Below are positions 6,871-7,918 of a stretch of DNA of 7,918 nucleotides, piece after piece; positions within the stretch are counted from its first letter, which is position 1, and each line of letters opens with the position of its first letter. Source of the stretch: DASSWG01 sp041689995 (GTDB taxonomy: Bacteria > Bacteroidota > Bacteroidia > Flavobacteriales > Flavobacteriaceae); contig JBDNFD010000022.1 of NCBI GenBank assembly GCA_041689995.1, forward strand, positions 1 through 7,918, in the 5' to 3' direction. The notes beneath the pieces were generated by a model. The model ran no database searches. It had not been told where the DNA came from and saw nothing but the letters and a program-made list of their open reading frames with translations. The position numbers and the translations under genes are program-made.

Positions 6871-7233
6871 TTAACAATCCTTTTTCAAACTTTCGATCAA
6901 TTTAATCAGCATTCGTTTAATATAAATAATTTTATCGATAATTTCTTTGTCTTCCGTAATAAAATTTAATCGTTGGGCTATTTCCAATTGGGTTTCTACT
7001 TCAGCCGCAGAACCTAAACTTATAAATAGAAATCGTATAAACTCCTTTTTTGACTGTCGGGCAGCTCCTTCTGCAATGTTGGAAGGAATGGAAATTACTG
7101 CTCTTTTAAGTTGACTGGTCAATCCAAATTTTTCGTCACTTGGAAATAGTTTGGTCAAAACATATATTTCCGTTACCAAGGATATACTGGTTTGATATAC
7201 TTTTAAATCATTGTGCGACTTTATTGGAGTCAT
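6871..7233 (-). CDS. Four-helix-bundle protein (S23/23S rRNA intervening-sequence-protein family)
   Basis: This 120-aa protein matches the four-helix-bundle family named after the protein encoded in intervening sequences of some 23S rRNA genes. Visible family features are the N-terminal HNDLKVYQ helix, FPSDEKFGLTSQLKRA at 30-45, the signature SIPSNIAEGAARQSKKEF at 48-65, and FLFISLGSAAEVETQLEIA at 68-86. The rest is helical with alternating Leu/Ile. No signal peptide or membrane segment is seen. There is no rRNA here, so it is a stand-alone gene, as is common in Bacteroidota polysaccharide loci. The family's cellular role is not established; the related Avd protein serves diversity-generating retroelements, but no reverse transcriptase is present. 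The start at 7231-7233 fits the family length. Octamer arrays flank it on both sides in direct orientation, 13 bp after the stop codon and 11 bp before the start. Confidence 0.9.
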   Translation of the reverse strand: MTPIKSHNDLKVYQTSISLVTEIYVLTKLFPSDEKFGLTSQLKRAVISIPSNIAEGAARQSKKEFIRFLFISLGSAAEVETQLEIAQRLNFITEDKEIIDKIIYIKRMLIKLIESLKKDC

Positions 7234-7244
7234 TTTTTTTATTT

Positions 7245-7412
7245 GTGAGTTTGTTAATTAGTGAATCTGTGAGTTTGTGAGTTTGTGAGTTTGTGAGTTT
7301 GTGAGTTTGTGAGTTTGTGAGTTTGTGAGTTTGTGAGTTTGTGAGTTTGTGAATTTGTGAGTTTGTGAGTTTGTGAGTTTGTGAGTTTGTGAGTTTGTGA
7401 ATCCGTGAGTAT
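7245..7412. repeat. Long GTGAGTTT octamer block, 21 units
   Basis: Twenty-one 8-bp units lie on one unbroken grid. Most are GTGAGTTT; exceptions are GTTAATTA (7253), GTGAATCT (7261), GTGAATTT (7349), GTGAATCC (7397) and GTGAGTAT (7405). It begins 11 bp upstream of the four-helix gene's start codon and forms the long first arm of the composite repeat region. Confidence 0.97.
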
Positions 7413-7471
7413 GTATGTAATCTTGTTTATTTATTCACCTATTTTACTTATTCACTTATTCACTTATTTCT
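7413..7471. repeat. Linker and TTATTCAC arm completing the first module
   Basis: After an extra GTAT (7413-7416) comes the linker GTAATCTT (7417-7424), then AT-rich octamers GTTTATTT, ATTCACCT, ATTTTACT and two TATTCACT, closed by the 7-nt joint TATTTCT (7465-7471). Without the extra 4 bases the distance from 7245 to the next GTGA block would be 223 bp, which is 27 octamers plus 7. Confidence 0.9.
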
Positions 7472-7582
7472 GTGAGTTTGTGAGTTTGTGAATCAGTGAG
7501 TATGTAATCTTATTCACCTTATTCACTTATTCACTCATTAACTTGTTCACTTATTCACTTATTCACTTATTCACTTATTTCT
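7472..7582. repeat. Composite repeat module A (111 bp)
   Basis: Two GTGAGTTT, GTGAATCA, GTGAGTAT and the linker GTAATCTT are followed by eight TTATTCAC-type octamers and the joint TATTTCT. The length is 13 octamers plus 7. No gene is present. Confidence 0.95.
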
Positions 7583-7677
7583 GTGAATAAGTGAGTTTGT
7601 GAATCCGTGAGTATGTAGTCTTGTTCACTCATTCACTTATTCACCTATTTCACTTATTCACTTATTCACTTATTTCT
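7583..7677. repeat. Composite repeat module B (95 bp)
   Basis: This has the same layout as module A but with GTGAATAA in place of the first GTGAGTTT, GTGAATCC before GTGAGTAT, linker GTAGTCTT, and six octamers in the second arm before TATTTCT. The length is 11 octamers plus 7. The GTGAATAA unit is the exact reverse complement of TTATTCAC, as if it had been copied from the other arm. Confidence 0.95.
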
Positions 7678-7780
7678 GTGAGTTTGTGAGTTTGTGAATC
7701 AGTGAGTATGTAGTCTTGTTCACCTTATTCACTTATTCACTTATTCACCTATTCACTTATTCACTTATTCACTTATTTCT
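7678..7780. repeat. Composite repeat module C (103 bp)
   Basis: Two GTGAGTTT, GTGAATCA, GTGAGTAT and linker GTAGTCTT are followed by seven TTATTCAC-type octamers and the joint TATTTCT. The length is 12 octamers plus 7. Confidence 0.95.
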
Positions 7781-7918
7781 GTGAGTTTGTGAGTTTGTGA
7801 ATCAGTGAGTATGTAATCTTATTCACTTATTCACTTATTAACTTGTTCACTCATTCACTCATTCACCTATTTTACTTATTCACCTATTCACCTATTCACC
7901 TATTCACTTATTCACTTA
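7781..7918. repeat. Composite repeat module D, running off the window
   Basis: It begins like modules A and C (two GTGAGTTT, GTGAATCA, GTGAGTAT, linker GTAATCTT). The TTATTCAC-type arm is longer, at least 98 bp, and has not reached its joint at the window edge. Near the end the repeated unit changes to ATTCACCT. The array clearly continues to the right. Confidence 0.93.

Noticed and set aside
6871..7233. Intervening sequence within a 23S rRNA gene, or a diversity-generating retroelement accessory gene (Avd)
   Set aside because: No rRNA sequence flanks the gene, and there is no reverse transcriptase or template/variable repeat pair in the window.
6711..7245. Bacteroidota promoter (TTTG at -33, TAnnTTTG at -7) upstream of cysN or the four-helix gene
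   Set aside because: The many TTTG motifs come from the GTGAGTTT units on the plus strand; no TAnnTTTG was found on the minus strand at a suitable position.
7245..7918. CRISPR array
   Set aside because: Units are 8 bp and contiguous, with no 23-47 bp repeats separated by unique spacers and no cas genes.
7245..7918. Replication origin with DnaA boxes: the TTATTCAC units, and TTATCCAC at 83-90, match 8 of 9 bases of TTATNCACA
   Set aside because: The last base is T or C and not A in the units checked, no dnaA, dnaN or AT-rich unwinding layout is present, and the likeness follows from the octamer itself. DnaA binding remains testable but is not supported.

Overview
The window looks like part of a surface-polysaccharide precursor locus from a member of the Bacteroidota, most likely a flavobacterium. 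This assignment rests on protein flavour (short ManC without a PMI domain, CysN without an APS kinase domain, an S23/IVP-like four-helix-bundle gene among sugar genes), AT-rich gaps and start codons without Shine-Dalgarno sequences. It is an inference, not a database match.

All seven genes are on the minus strand. In order of transcription (right to left) they are: a small four-helix-bundle protein (7233-6871), cysN (6710-5454), cysD (5397-4492), a WecE/RffA-type sugar transaminase (4293-3142), cysQ (3065-2277), manC (2097-1096) and rmlA/rfbA (975-97). CysN and CysD form ATP sulfurylase, and CysQ removes the PAP left by sulfotransfer or PAPS reduction. ManC makes GDP-mannose. RmlA makes dTDP-glucose, which after the RmlB step (not in the window) gives the substrate of the WecE-type transaminase, leading to dTDP-Fuc4N. 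Together these supply activated sugars and possibly activated sulfate for a capsule, exopolysaccharide or O-antigen that may be sulfated. There are no glycosyltransferases, flippases, polymerases, sulfotransferases, cysC or cysH in the window.

The most unusual part is between the genes. Most gaps carry short tandem arrays with a period of exactly 7 or 8 bp. Each unit has a fixed core (GTGA, TCAC, AGT or GCT) and a variable tail. Octamer arrays lie at 1-96, 4462-4485, 6723-6857 and 7245-7918; heptamer arrays lie at 2118-2178, 2206-2275 and 4298-4381. The 7245-7918 region contains no gene and is built from repeated composite modules: a block of GTGAGTTT-type octamers, a conserved linker, a block of TTATTCAC-type octamers, then a 7-nt joint. 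Module lengths follow 8n+7 (111, 95 and 103 bp), and the same rule holds for the copy on the other side of the four-helix gene (111 bp). The two arms are partly complementary, so each module could fold into a regularly interrupted hairpin. I see no CRISPR, tRNA, rRNA, transposase or clear promoter consensus.
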